Assembly (NCBI GenBank): GCA_020746875.1
Contig: JAGTJL010000008.1
Coordinates: 310,001 to 374,000, forward strand
Source of the DNA: Rhexocercosporidium sp. MPI-PUGE-AT-0058
Lineage: Eukaryota; Ascomycota; Leotiomycetes; Helotiales
Length of the DNA stretch: 64,000 bases
Reading direction: 5' to 3'
Below the pieces are notes generated by a model. It saw nothing but the letters and a program-made list of their open reading frames with translations, was not told where the DNA came from and made no database searches. The number at the start of each line of letters is the position of its first letter. Position 1 is the first letter of the stretch. Made by a program: the position numbers and the translations under genes. Below, one piece after another: positions 42,827-55,141 of the stretch.

Positions 42827-44887
42827 ACGTCTAGCCCCACCATTCCGACCACCCCTAGATTCCGGACACCTCGCTTAACCTCACCGCCCCTCGTACTTAC
42901 CTACTTAAATAATTATTAACTCTTTTAATTCTTAATTAGTTTTTTAAAATTCTAGAATTTAGATTATTTTAATTATAAAGCGTCAATATACAAAAGCTAA
43001 TATTTAAAGCGCCCTTAAAGAGATAACAAATAATAAGTCTACGCGAAAAGCATCGCTAAAGTAAAGAATTCCAAAGTCTACCCTTCATAATCGTGCTACG
43101 ACCGCATTATTATACTAAGAAGCCGCCAGCTATTTGCAAAAGCTATCTACAGTATTAGAGGACAAATTAACTAATTAAATACTTACTCAAGAGTCTATTA
43201 GCCGTAGAATTATATATATATATAAATTAAAAGTTTTACTTAACGGCTTTTAACTCTTCAAGGAGATTATAAACTACTTAAATAATATTAAATAAAGCAA
43301 TTTTTAGCCCGAAATCCTATTCTTAAGACTAAAAAGTAAATTTACGTTAATTCTATACGTATTAATAACGCTTACTCTAAAGTTATTAAGCCTTAATTTT
43401 AAAAATTTAACGTCCCAGTTATTAAAGCAATTTTAATTAATTAACAATAGAATATAAACGAAACTAATATTATAAAAGGTTATAATTTTAATAAACTAGT
43501 CGTAGGCCATATTAAGAAGCGTAAGGTTCAAGGGAAATAATCAAGTTCACGTGCCTAAACGTTAATCATTAAATATATTTTTATAACTGGAGTTTCTATA
43601 GCTCTAATTATAATTTACAAAAGAAAAACGGTTTAATAACAGTAGTTTCCGTCTTAATTAAATAAATTCAATAATTAGCACTTTACTACTACAGAAAATA
43701 AATAAACCACTAATAAAACTGTGACAGTTCAGAGCTTCTAGAGCCTCATTTCCAGTCTCGGCTATTCACTTCCTAACTGGGAAGATACCGAGATTAGACG
43801 AGCTTCTGCGGAGCCTACCTTTGCATATAACCTACTTCTTTCCATACCTTCTTTCCTCCGTAGTTATAGATTCTAAGAGACACTTGGTATCTTCATATTC
43901 CCGCCATAGAATATAAGTCGCCAGTCACACGTGATTGCCGTCTTTCATAGAGCAAGCGTCACAAAAACAGCTTTTAAATAACTAAAAAAAGTATTTATTC
44001 CTCAAATAAAACCACGTAATCCTTTAGCAAGACTTCTTATTCTAAACAGTTACAAAAGCCATAAGACTGCGGATATCCTTTAAAAGTGCTTTAAATATAA
44101 TATCTACGTTTTATTTTTACCTTTACACACGTCACACGTCTTACAACCTTTAAATTTAACGATTTTCTCTCCCCTTAAGCATACGTACCAGAAAAAGTTA
44201 TATAACTTAAGTTCTTTACTTAATTTTACCTTAATTAATAAACGCAATTTCCTTCTTTACTATCAGAAAGCACGTCAAGAAAGTCTTACGGCTTTTAATA
44301 TTAAAGCCGATTAAAAAACTATTAAATTATAACTAATATCTATAACAAAACCTCTTATAAGCCGATTATTATTAAAAAATAATAATAAATCAATAGCCAC
44401 GCTTCTTCCAGACTCTCAAAAGAAAGTAACACTACTTCCAGAGGTTTTTAATAACTTACTTAATCTCCGTACTCCAAAAACTAAAAAATATTTCTATTTA
44501 TAGCTCTATAACTTAGCTTCCAGATTACATAACTACCTTCCGGAGAAGCGTTTACGTATTAAAAAGATTATAAATTAAAAAAAGTAAAAATAAAGATTTA
44601 AGAGTTAAAAAAGAAATTAAAATAATTAAAGCCAAAGAAAAAAAAGAAAAATATAAACTAATCCAAATTCTAAGTTTATGACGATACGTACAATTTTTAA
44701 GGCTTAAATCGCAGCTAGAAATTACTAAATTATACTTATAAAATTAAAATCTAAAAGAGATTTAGATTCTATAATTTCTTAAATAAAAGTTAAAGAAATA
44801 TAAAGTTATTAAGCCTTAAATAAGAAGTGGTAGAATTAAGCGAAGTATCCGGAAACTAGGGGTAGTCGGAATAGTAGGGCTAGACGT
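42827..44887 (+). mobile_element. RIP-wrecked Fot1/pogo DNA transposon, TSD TA, 52-bp TIRs
   Basis: Left end ACGTCTAGCCCCACCATTCC (42827 on) and right end (reading inwards on the minus strand from 44887) ACGTCTAGCCCTACTATTCC match over about 52 bp with six differences, five of them C/T. TA flanks both ends (42825-42826 and 44888-44889). The plus-strand translation is riddled with stops, but pogo landmarks survive in order: YCC-type helix-turn-helix (IPKSTLHNRATT), ADETNI at the first catalytic Asp, SHK near the second, LQ.. of the LQPLD region, and LLSESTSRKSYGF, which corresponds in another frame to the LLYYQKARQESL block. The element is AT-rich throughout except for a nested solo LTR. Confidence 0.85.
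43720..43963. mobile_element. Solo LTR, 244 bp, nested in the pogo element, TSD AAAAC
   Basis: Starts TGTGAC and ends GTCACA. It is flanked by AAAAC on both sides (43715-43719 and 43964-43968). It is GC-balanced while the host element is AT-rich. A GCATATAACCTACT box resembles the GTATATAAACCTACT of the LTR at 24705, suggesting the same retrotransposon class. Confidence 0.85.
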
Positions 44888-44889
44888 TA

Positions 44890-47847
44890 AGAAGAGATTG
44901 TGACTCGCGCTTCTCATCAATCTAGATGGGCATGACGTGGGGGTGAGTAGTTCCACAATACATCACATATGAAGTGAATACTGCAGCAGTGCAATTCACA
45001 ATGACGAATCAAGAAACAATTTCTCAGTTCAAATTCAAATTGTTGTGGATAACTATAAGCGCCAAAAACTCGCTACCAGGTAATTCGACTACTTCAAACC
45101 CTTGGCCAGATGACTTAGTAAGTAAGTACCTTCGTTTCAGAGCGGCTAGCTATTAGCTCCTCATGATGTAAACGTCGCGTATCTATTGAAGTTATTGTCA
45201 AGTGATACGACGACTGCTTGCATCGTGTGGCATGACTAAGTATCTATCCATTACGCCTAACCCAAACCTTCACCAGCCATCCTGATATGTATCGCAGCAC
45301 ACATATTTCCAGAAGCTTCAAAGAATGAATTAACAACACTCCGTGCAACTCGATATGTCGAGTATGAGGACATAAAACCATCCATCTCCTGGGTCATGTT
45401 TCATTTTCCTATGGAGACGGACTCTCTTGGAAAACCACCCCACTCATGGAGGCTTAATAGTTCTCCAGAAGAGAAACGTTCGAGATGGACTCCTTGGGTT
45501 AGATAAGGTGGGGTCTTGTCAAGGAGAACTAATTATCAATCATTGGATTTCGGTTCACCCACGATCCTTTTTTACAAGCCGATAAACGTACACAACTACG
45601 TATCTGGTTCAAATTAAATGTACATGACAGCAACAAATGCCTTGACAGCATAGAATTTCCGATTTGATCGTGCAACCTGGGAACTGTTATCAAGAACTCA
45701 AGGCCCCACACAAACGTTTACAAATTTCGTAAAACGCAGATGACAACTCGAAGAGCAAGGCATTGACAAGCGCCGCAAGATCGAGAAGACTCAAATGCAC
45801 TTTTTTGTAATTTTTATGTGATGTTTCAAGTAGCCATACATGTGCCAAAATTGTGCTTCGTGTGTGAAAAACTGGCTTTGGGTTCGAGATTGGGGAGTTG
45901 GTGGCCAGAGCTGGCGGATGACAGCGAATGCAAAACTTGACAACCACCACCATTGTCGTCAAATGCAAAAGGGGTGTCAAAGTGTCCTCTTCGAGTTCTC
46001 AAAAACTGTATTTCATTACGACAAACGCGCGTCTATAGCCTCTCGGGTGATGATTAGATGAACAGGAGGTTCAGCCATAACTCATGGAGAAGAGGTTTGT
46101 CCAGCTGGTTTACGTCAGTCATAACATAGTTGGCACGTATTGGTCTTATATATGCTCACTTCGTTATTTTAGAGTAAGAAACTCCTCGACGACTATCACA
46201 ATCTGGTTTATTGAACCGTGGATATGGATACATATTAAATCTAGATTCTGGAATCGGAATCGAAAGTGATGCCAGATGCGAAGAGTAGAAACACCACTCC
46301 ACTCAAAAGACATGGAGGGTCTACTTCTACGAGCAAACGAGTAAGTGAGTAAGTGTATGAGAAACTTTACACCTCCCTGAAAACAAATAGATGCTCTAGA
46401 CAACCTCGATGACACAATACTAGGGATGATATAAGTACACATGAAGTCAGGCGCTGCAGAGATAAAGAACTGCCGTGATTTGAAACATCTAGACTGAGCT
46501 TTGATTAACGAGTATCTATAATCAGATCATCCCATTGGCTGATGTCTCATCGAATCTGTCAAACCAAAACTGGTCGGCTCTGCGAAAAATGACAGCGAAG
46601 GTCTACTTGATAGCAATCTCCATCCAATCCTCCGAGAAACAGCTACCACGACCAACGAGAGGCACTCACGGATACTTTCAGACTTCAGATACACCTATGG
46701 ATGTCGCACTCTTCTAGGGTCGCACTGGATATAAAAAAAAATAGCAAAACCAGAGAGCAAAGAGACGCAAGCAGTAAGTAGCTCGCTTCCCTCCCTCCAA
46801 GGAAACAATTCGTGCCTGCTGCTGTTCTCTAGGCGCAGAGCAGGGGTATGTATTTCTACCCGCCAAATAGCAGTTTTTTTAATTATTAAAGATTCCCAAG
46901 ACATCTCTAACACTACTTTAATCAAATTAATCCACTTCTTCATATCGGAGTCTAATTAAATCTTGCCAAGTAAATCAAGTCTGAAGCGAAATATATCTCC
47001 CCTTCAAGAACCTCCCCCTAACTCAAGCAAGCTCCTCTTCCAGCCTTACCAACGAGCCCTCCACCCTCCGGAGTATATTTTCATCTTTTAGGAAGCTGCG
47101 TATTTCCCAGTACGGTATATAATTATAATTCTTTTACTTTTTTTTTTCCTTGCTCGAAACTCCAAACACCAAGAGACGAAAAGGGAACAAAGGACGGGTG
47201 AGGGAATGGCTCTGAATGGGATATCCAGTGTACTTGCTTGACAGTGTCTCCGTTCAGGATACATGCGTTCTCTGGGAACGGAACGAGGTATTACCAATTT
47301 AAACAGAAAGAGAGAATAGATTAGCTAGGTAGTAGTTCGATATTGCGCTACGCAATGACGAGAGAGCTGAGCTGATAAGTCATAAGGGGGAAGGCTATGG
47401 CAGCGAGAGGGAACTTGACAACTCCACACACAACCACTACACTCTAATCTCCATATCCCAAAGAGTTCTTTTTATTCACCACTCAAGAATCCAAGGTTAC
47501 ATATGCATACTCTACATGACCACACCCCTGACTAACAAGCCATGTCACCAGAAGGTTCCGAAAGCCTCAAGATGAATTTATGACTTTTGATGTTTTGATT
47601 TGCTTTCTCTCTTTCTAGATTATCAACACAACGAATCAGTGGATCTCGGATTTTCCTTCCATCCACTCATGTATGCACGCGATGCCCAATCCGAAAAAAA
47701 GGAAATGTCAAATAATTTTGGATGTGTATGCACGTGCGCGCGCCCGATCAAGCCCTCTCAAGACCCAACCAAACCAGGCAGAATACACACCATGGCAGCG
47801 CGGAAAAGCAGAGGAAGAAAGGCACAAGGCGGATCTATCTATCTAAT
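44890..47847. other. Long gene-free stretch
   Basis: About 3 kb between the pogo wreck and the BiP stop codon. Frames such as 45690-45980 and 46164-46442 lack motifs. The part from about 47300 may include the 3' UTR of BiP. I see no gene. Confidence 0.45.
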
Positions 47848-50318
47848 CTACAACTCGTCGTGGGATCCAGGCTCATCATCACCGCCTTCTGGGCCGCCGG
47901 CTCCAGCGTACAACTTGCTGGTGATGGGGTAGGCGATGCCGGAGAGTTTCTCCTTTTGCTCCTCGAAGTCCTCGGCGGTGGCGGTGGCGCCATTCTCCTC
48001 AAGCCAGTCGGTGGTTTCCTTAACGGCCTCAAGGAGCTAGGTTTAGTTAGTATGTGTATCGTGTTTAAGATGGGACTTTGGGATGTGAGGCACTTACAGT
48101 CTCCTTGTCGTCCTCATCAATCTTGCCACCAAGACCCTCCTCATCGTTGGCCTGGTTCTTCAAGCTGAAAGCGTAGTTCTCAAGACCGTTACGGGCCTCA
48201 ATGCGCTCCTTGGTAGCCTTGTCCTCATCGGCGTATTGCTCGGCTTCTTGAACCATGCGGTCAATCTCCTCCTGAGTGAGACGTCCCTTGTCGTTGGTGA
48301 TGGTGATGGACTCGACCTTGCCAGTGCCCTTGTCGGAAGCGGAGACCTTGAGGATTCCGTTTGCGTCAAGCCTGTGTAATGTTAGTAAAGGTTCTTGTGA
48401 CACGAGAGAATAGAGGCCGACTTACTCAAAGCTGACTTCGATTTGGGGAACACCACGAGGAGCGGCTGGGATACCGGTAAGCTCGAACTTTCCGAGCTGG
48501 TTGTTATCCTTTGTCATTGTACGCTCTCCCTCGAAGACCTGGATGAGGACTACTGGCTGGTTGTCGGCGGCGGTAGAGAAGATCTGAGATTTGCGGGTAG
48601 GGATAACGGTGTTGCGGGGAATAAGCTTTGTCATGACACCTCCAGTGGTCTCGATACCGAGAGTCAATGGGTTGACATCCATGAGAACGATCTCATCGGT
48701 ACCCTCCTCACCGGAAAGAACACCACCTTGAACAGCGGCACCGAATGCAACAGCCTCGTCAGGGTTGATACCCTTGCTGGCCTTCTTGCCTCCAAAGTAC
48801 TCTTCAATGAGCTCGACAACCTTGGGGATACGGGTAGAACCACCGACCAAGACGATGTCATCAACTTCGTTCTTCTTGACCTTGGCGTCCTTGAGAACCT
48901 GCTCGACTGGCTTGAGAGTCTTGCGGAAGAGATCAATGTTCAACTCCTCGAACTTGGCGCGGGTAAGGGTCTCGGAGAAATCGTTGCCGTTGTGGAAAGC
49001 CTCGATTTCGATGCGGGTGGTCTTTTGGGAAGACAGAGTACGCTTGGCCTTCTCAGCCTCACGCTTCAGCTTACCCATGGTCTTGAGGTCCTTGGTGATA
49101 TCAACGTTGTGGTCCTTGTTGTACTTCTTGGCGAAGTAGTTGATGACTCTCTGATCGAAATCCTCTCCTCCCAAATGGGTGTCACCAGCGGTAGAAAGAA
49201 CCTCAAAGACACCACGGTCGATAGAGAGGAGGGAAACATCGAAGGTTCCTCCGCCGAGATCGTAGACAATGATTTGACGCTCTCCCTCAGTCTTGTCGAG
49301 ACCGTAGGCGATAGCTGCGGCGGTAGGTTCGTTGACGATACGGAGGACGTTCAAGCCGGCAATGACACCAGCATCCTTGGTGGCTTGTCTCTGGTTGTCG
49401 TTGAAGTAGGCGGGAACGGTAACAACGGCGTGGGTAACCTTGTGTCCGAGGTAAGATTCCGCGACCTCCTTCATCTTTCCGAGAATCATGGCCGAGATCT
49501 CCTCAGGGGTGAAGGTCTTGGGGGATCCATTGACTTCGACCTTGACGTGGGGCTTGCCATCCTTCTGGACGACATCGAAGGGGAAATGCTTCATGTCACC
49601 TTGGACATCCTTGTCTGAAAACTTGCGACCGATCATACGCCTGTGTTTGTTAGCATGGTTCCGAAAATCGAGTTCCCGAGGACAGATTTCCGCAATTGCC
49701 ATGTTACCTCGGGAAGGCCACATTGCAACTGCAGAAGCCCAGTCCTGGAGGGAAACAACTCACTTGACATCGTAAATCGTTCTCTTTGGGTTTGCAGCAG
49801 CCTGGTTCTTTGCTGCGTCTCCAACCAATCGCTCCTCATCTGTGAAGGCCACGTATGAAGGTGTAATTCTGTGTCCCTGGTCGTTGACGAGGATCTCGAC
49901 TTTGCCCTTTTGCATCACACCCACACAGGAGTAGGTGGTGCCCAAATCAATACCGATGACTGTGAAGGAGTTGTCAGTGTGGTTTCTTTGCTACGTGTGT
50001 GCCAAAGTCGAACTCCTGGAAGCATTTGCAATCTGTTTTGGGCAACCTTGCCCCAGACTAGAACTGGAAATGCTGGCAGGTTCAATTGTTCGCAGACTCC
50101 AATTCGCAATCTGCAGACCAATTGCGACTTCCAGAAGACTAGTAACATTCCGCAGAAGTAAAAGAGAGAGACTTACCAGTGCCATAACTCTCTTGTAAAG
50201 GATCCTGCTCGCTCTCGGCATTAACCTGACCGACCAACGCCAACGGCGCAAACAGGAGGCCTAAATAGAAGAGTGCGGAGAGGCCCAGCCAGAACGAGCT
50301 GCGTGTGCTTCTCGCCAT
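47848..50318 (-). CDS. kar2: ER chaperone BiP/Kar2 (Hsp70 family)
   Basis: Folds proteins in the ER lumen, drives post-translational import and senses the unfolded protein response. Five exons: 50318-50177, 49959-49764, 49640-48427, 48372-48098 and 48036-47848, with introns of 217, 123, 54 and 61 nt, give 671 aa, the usual length. An N-terminal signal peptide (hydrophobic, ending near QVNA) precedes [12 protein letters not shown], the first ATPase motif. Then come [23 protein letters not shown], and GGSTRIPKV. The substrate-binding domain has [11 protein letters not shown] and the C-terminus is HDEL, the ER-retention signal, which separates it from cytosolic and mitochondrial Hsp70. The lid region is in the last two exons. 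The large first two introns stand out among the short introns of this window. Confidence 0.98.
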
Positions 50319-51684
50319 TGTGTTGTGTGTGTTTTCGTGTAGTCGTCCCCAGATAGAGGTGTTGAGGAAGGGGAAGAGGTCAATCAATGGATTGAGGTCA
50401 ACTGAATGACGGAGCCAGCCAGCCTCTGTGCTTGCTCGAAGAAGGTGTGCAGGTAGCCAGGTACTTAATCTCGTCTTCCTCTACGATATGTAGGAAGAGG
50501 AGCTGTCGTCGTCGTGAGTGTTGTCGTGAAGAAAGAAAGAAGAGGGAGGAAGGGAGTCTTGTCTTGTCGAGAAAGAAAAGAGAAGAGGGTTGAAGAAGGA
50601 CGGCGCTGGGGATTTATTCGAGGCGATCTTTATCAAGCCAGATAGGTCGATAGCTCTCTCTGCGCCTATGCCGCTGCTCGCTGCGACTTTTGGACACATT
50701 ACCAAAAGAAGGCGGGCGGTGATTGGCTCGCTTAGCACCGCTTAGCTTGAGGACACACCAGCATTTTGAATGGAGGAGAAGAGGGCCAAGGCAGGGCAGG
50801 GATATGGATTGGCATGGATGGATGGATGGATGGAAGACGAACGGTGAATTGATTATGCGGGAGGGAGAAGGAGGACACTTGTTATTTGTTACTTTACTCA
50901 CGAGATTGATGGACTGATTACTCTACTTGATGTGATTAAGGAGCCGCTACTTCTACTTGATTTCTAACCCTTTAACACTTTGTCTATGCCTACATACAGT
51001 AGCGGTCCCTCTTCCTCCTTCTTCCTTCTAGCTACCGATCTCTTCTTGCATCAACTCCCCTCGCCTAGCCACCCCTCTTCTAGAAGATGCTGTTGCTCTT
51101 GCACTTCCATTTGTGGGGACGGGGAGCGGGATGGGAGGGGAGTGGAGGGGAGGGACAGCTCACTCAATAATAATAATCATAATAATGATGAGGCTGGAAA
51201 AAGACATGTGGCATCATTGGGGAAGCGAGAAGTGCCGAGAACCCATTGTTACGCTGCAGGGGTGGCGAGAGAGTGCGGCTGACAAGAACTCTAAAAAATG
51301 CAACTTACTGTCAACTTCATCCCATCTTTACGGTATCTTCATCTGATCATCTTCCTCAGTACCACCAGGTACGATGCTTGTAATTCACCAAAAGGTAGCT
51401 AGCTGGTTGAACGAATTAATCACAAAGGAGACTGCCCAGATATGAGTTTCCTCTCGATTGTCTTATTCATTTTTTGTTATTTTGTGCGAGGTTCTTCGCC
51501 TTTGCTCTATGCTTCTATGTATGCATGCATGCATCTATTGGTATCCCGCCTTGCCATCCCATCCCTACTCTTCCCATCCCGTCCCTTCATTTTCCCCAAC
51601 CCTCATGCAAATGCTCCACTCAATTCCCCTTCCCGACCTCCCTCTTCCCGTCCCTGTGAATCCTCTCTATCCCCCAACCCACCC
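50319..51684. promoter_or_regulatory. BiP promoter and HBS1 3' flank
   Basis: On the minus strand a CCAAT box (50718-50730, GAGCCAATCACCG) lies about 400 bp upstream of the BiP ATG; the spacing to a CCACG half-site expected for an ER-stress element is not met. A GGAT tetranucleotide repeat runs at about 50816-50834. No gene is seen from 50900 to 51684; the open frames near 51442-52162 are shadows of the HBS1 C-terminus. Confidence 0.5.
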
Positions 51685-54535
51685 CTACTCCAGCAACCCA
51701 GCAGCCACAGTCTCCCCACCACTCCTCAACACAACCCGCGCCCCAGCCTCAAGCGGCACCATCGCATCCCCCTCAAAAACAACCTTCACTCTAGCAACCT
51801 GCCCCGGCTTAACGATCCTAACTCTCTTCTTCTTACTCGCTGCCTTCCCCTCCTCTCCCGCTCCAGCACCAACAGTTCCCCCAACCTTATCCAACACCCC
51901 CAGAATCTTCTCTACACGTCCAGGAGCATGCATACGCCCACGATGGACATCGACACTACCCGGTGTCAGGAACTCGAAGGCCAGGACTTTGGCTGTGAAT
52001 TCCTTGATATTGGCGATGGGTGAGCTAGGGGAGCAGAGTACGTCTCCGACTTTGAGATACTGCTCTTCTATGCCCGACAGATGGACCGTGACATTCTGGC
52101 CCGCCACAGCCCAATCCACTCCCTCATTATCGAGTTCTAGAGCTTTGATGAAGCATTTCTGAGACGAAGGTTGGGCGAGTAGTGCATCTCCCGTTTGCAA
52201 ACTGCCAGCTTCGATGCGCCCGCTTATCGAGAGAGGGTTCTGCACGCCACCGCGGAAGATGTCGCCGATTGTTAGGCGGAGGGGTTTGCTGAGTGCTCGG
52301 GCGATGGGTTCGGAGTTGTCGAGTTCTTCGACGAGGGTTGGGCCTGTGTACCAGGATATGAGGTCTTTCTCTGTGGATGGCCGGGCGATGTTGTCGCCTA
52401 GGAGGCCGGAACAGGGGATGAAGGAGACGTTTTTCGGTTGGAAGCCGGCGGCTGTTAGGAAGGCTGAGACTTGGTTTTGGATCTCGAGGAAGCGGTCTTG
52501 AGACCAGGAGACGGTGTCGAGTTTGTTGACGGCGATGATTATGCGTTGAACGCCCATGCTGCGGACTAGGAGGGCGTGTTCTTTCGTTTGGCCTTTTAGT
52601 CCGGATTCAAAGGAGCCGGTGTTTGCATCGACTACGAGGACGGCAAAATCGGCTTGTGCTGCTCCAGCAATCATGTTCGGGATGAAATCTCGGTGGCCAG
52701 GTGCGTCTAGAATGGTGAAGGATGTTTTGTCCGTCTCGAATTTGTTTGTTGCGATATCGATTGTGACGCCTCGACTCCGTTCTTCTGTTCCCTGATCAAG
52801 TACCCAAGCAAGAGCAAATGACGACTTCCCCATCTTCTCGGCTTCTTTCTTATATCTGTCTATCGTCCGTTGATCCACAACTTTGAGATCATACAGTAAA
52901 CGACCCATCAATGTACTTTTCCCTGCATCAACATGACCTATACCATTAGCAACAGCCACATCCAGACTCAAGAAAGAACCTACCGATAACTACAAAATTC
53001 GCTGCATTCTTCTTCTGCGCCTTTTCAAATTCGCTCAGCACATCTAGATTCTTGCTCCTTGCTCTAGGGGTATCATCCAACTTGACAGCCTCGACACCAT
53101 TCGCGATCTGATCTGCCTTCTTCTCATTACTCGTCTTGGGCGGTCCCTTGCCGCCTCCTTTCGCTGCTAGAGATTAGTGAAGTGTTACTTCGGGCAAGGT
53201 CGCGCGGCGGAGTTCGTCGAACCTTTCGACTGTGCTGCGATGACGACGTCATCTGGACTAGGTCCTGCGAAGGGGTCAGCGGTTGTGGGTGCGGCGGTAT
53301 TGCTATATGGGAGAGAGAAGAGGTTGCTGGAATGTGGCCGGGAGGTGGTGGTTGTGGGACTGCTGCTGCTGCTGAACATGGTGTTGGCGAAAGCTGAGGG
53401 CTCGGCTTGATCGAGAGCTATCTCTTCCATTACGACATCTGGAGTTGGTTCAGGCGCACGTTCAACATGGGTGGCCTTTGCAGCTTTCTCATGCTCATTA
53501 GAGTCCTTGCGTTTCCGTATTGGGAAACCCCTTGATGCGGGTTTCGTTGGAGATGATGAACCTTTCTCCTTTCCAGAGCTAGGATTCAACGTGAGGTTTT
53601 CCATGGGTTTCTCAACCCCCGAACTCCCAGCCGACTTCTGCTCTTGCGCTTTCTTCTTCCTAGCCGCAGCCAAAGCCTGTAATTTCGACACCTTAGGTGC
53701 CCCATCTGAGGAGCCACCAAGCAGTCCACCTCTAGGATACAACGGAGCGATGAAAAGGGCCTGACGATCTTGAGGAACATCCAACCAAGGCATATCCTTG
53801 AAGAAGTCTGCATAGGAGAAAGGTTTCGAGCAGTCTATTCCTCGTCAGTCCATACTGCTCCGATTAAACATAAAACGAAAAGTAAACCCACCTCCACAAT
53901 CCCTTGTATCGGCATCTCCGTATCCACATCCAGCATCAACACCAGCACCAGACATACAAAATCCAGCAGCACTCTCCCCTCCAAGCAAAGAAATAAACCC
54001 ACCTTTAACTTTCTTCTCCTTCTTCTCTTTCTTAGCCACATACGTGTTTACCAGGTATCCGACCGACTTCTCGATGTCGTAATAGTAGTGCCAGAGGGCT
54101 TCTTGGATCTGCTTGTCTGTGATATGTGTTGCGGTCGGTGGGAGTTCAGCGCGCACTGCTATTGTGCCAACGCGCATGTTTTCTGTGGGCGTATATCAGC
54201 GCTGTGTCCTTATACGCTATGCTTCTCTCTCCTCCTCCAACCCATAGCTACTGTCCATCCAAGCGTGCCGACTCGAAGTTTTGTAGTGTGATAGTGGGGT
54301 ATGTGGAAAGGAGGGGTATCGACCTTGATCTTCTTCACTGAGCTCTGCAACCCCCCAGAATCAGCACGAGTTCCTCTCAAGATATAAATGCCGTCTCATG
54401 TAGCAAGTATAATGCCAAAAAGACAAGGACAGCCATACCTTCCGCAGCACCATCATCCGCATACTCCTCCACACCATCATAATCATCCATCTCGTCGTCC
54501 AGATCCAGGTTCTTGACCAATTTATGGCGCGACAT
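51685..54535 (-). CDS. hbs1: Translational GTPase Hbs1 (ribosome rescue, Dom34 partner)
   Basis: EF-1A-like GTPase that, with Dom34/Pelota, releases stalled ribosomes in no-go and non-stop decay. Six exons: 54535-54439, 54344-54324 (21 nt), 54182-53892, 53834-53223, 53166-52984 and 52937-51685; 818 aa. The N-terminal Hbs1 domain has ELSEEDQENMRVGT and ALWHYYYDIEKSVGYL, then a fungal linker with KDMPWLDVP and FIAPLYPRGGLLGG, and a long low-complexity Ser/Lys region. The GTPase domain starts at GHVDAGKST (about 401), followed by DAPGHRDF and NKLD. Beta-barrel domains II and III complete the protein. The Hbs1 N-terminal domain and linker distinguish it from EF-1A and eRF3. Exon joins are by eye but all frames close; the second exon is very short. 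Confidence 0.95.
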
Positions 54536-55141
54536 CTTGACTGCCTTGCTTCTTTACCTTTCTCTCTCAAGGGTACCTCGAAGGAGAATGGAAGGAAACC
54601 AGAAGAAAGAAAGAAGAAAAAAACTTCGTGCTTGCTGGTAAATTGAGTCGTGGAAATGGAAGAAAGCTGTGTTGGCGGGGTGGTGTCGTTCTGCCACCGA
54701 GATCATGAGCGGCGTGGCTCTTTGGTGGGGTTTATCCAGCACGGAGCAAATCTTGGTGCCGTCATTGGAACAACAAAACAGCCTGGAGAAGTTCGGATCT
54801 GCATTTGGGCTTTGGCCAATCAGAAGAGTCACATTAATTTATTCAAACGGTCGATCGTGAAGAATTTAGATGCATTCTTCACAACATTCCACACAAAGAT
54901 AGTTTGTTTCCAGCTAAGCCAAGATCTCACAATCTGCTTGCTTATCTGCATATCTACTCAATTCAATCCCGTTCTGTATTACAGACAGGCTATGTCCAGT
55001 GTCCAGCCAACAATGTACACCTCGCACCAGTGCCACCTCGCTTCAAATCCCAATCCCCGATCAATCCATCGAAACCAAAGCCAAGGTATGTCCAATTTCG
55101 AGTCCATTTAACGCCTTCGCTACTTTTCGTGCAGTATTCCA
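54536..55141. other. Promoter of HBS1 and spacer
   Basis: Contains the HBS1 promoter side and VPS27 3' flank. I see no gene. Confidence 0.4.

Noticed and set aside
48443..49618. 391-codon plus-strand open frame antisense to BiP
   Set aside because: It is the mirror frame of a highly conserved, codon-biased Hsp70 gene; such antisense frames are a known artefact.
50700..50740. ER-stress element (CCAAT-N9-CCACG) in the BiP promoter
   Set aside because: A CCAAT box is present on the minus strand but the CCACG half-site at the required spacing is absent.
51458..52162. 234-codon plus-strand open frame
   Set aside because: Lies antisense to the HBS1 C-terminal exon; Pro/Ser-rich shadow of the coding strand.
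53770..54291. 173-codon plus-strand open frame
   Set aside because: Antisense to HBS1 exons and introns, with no motif.
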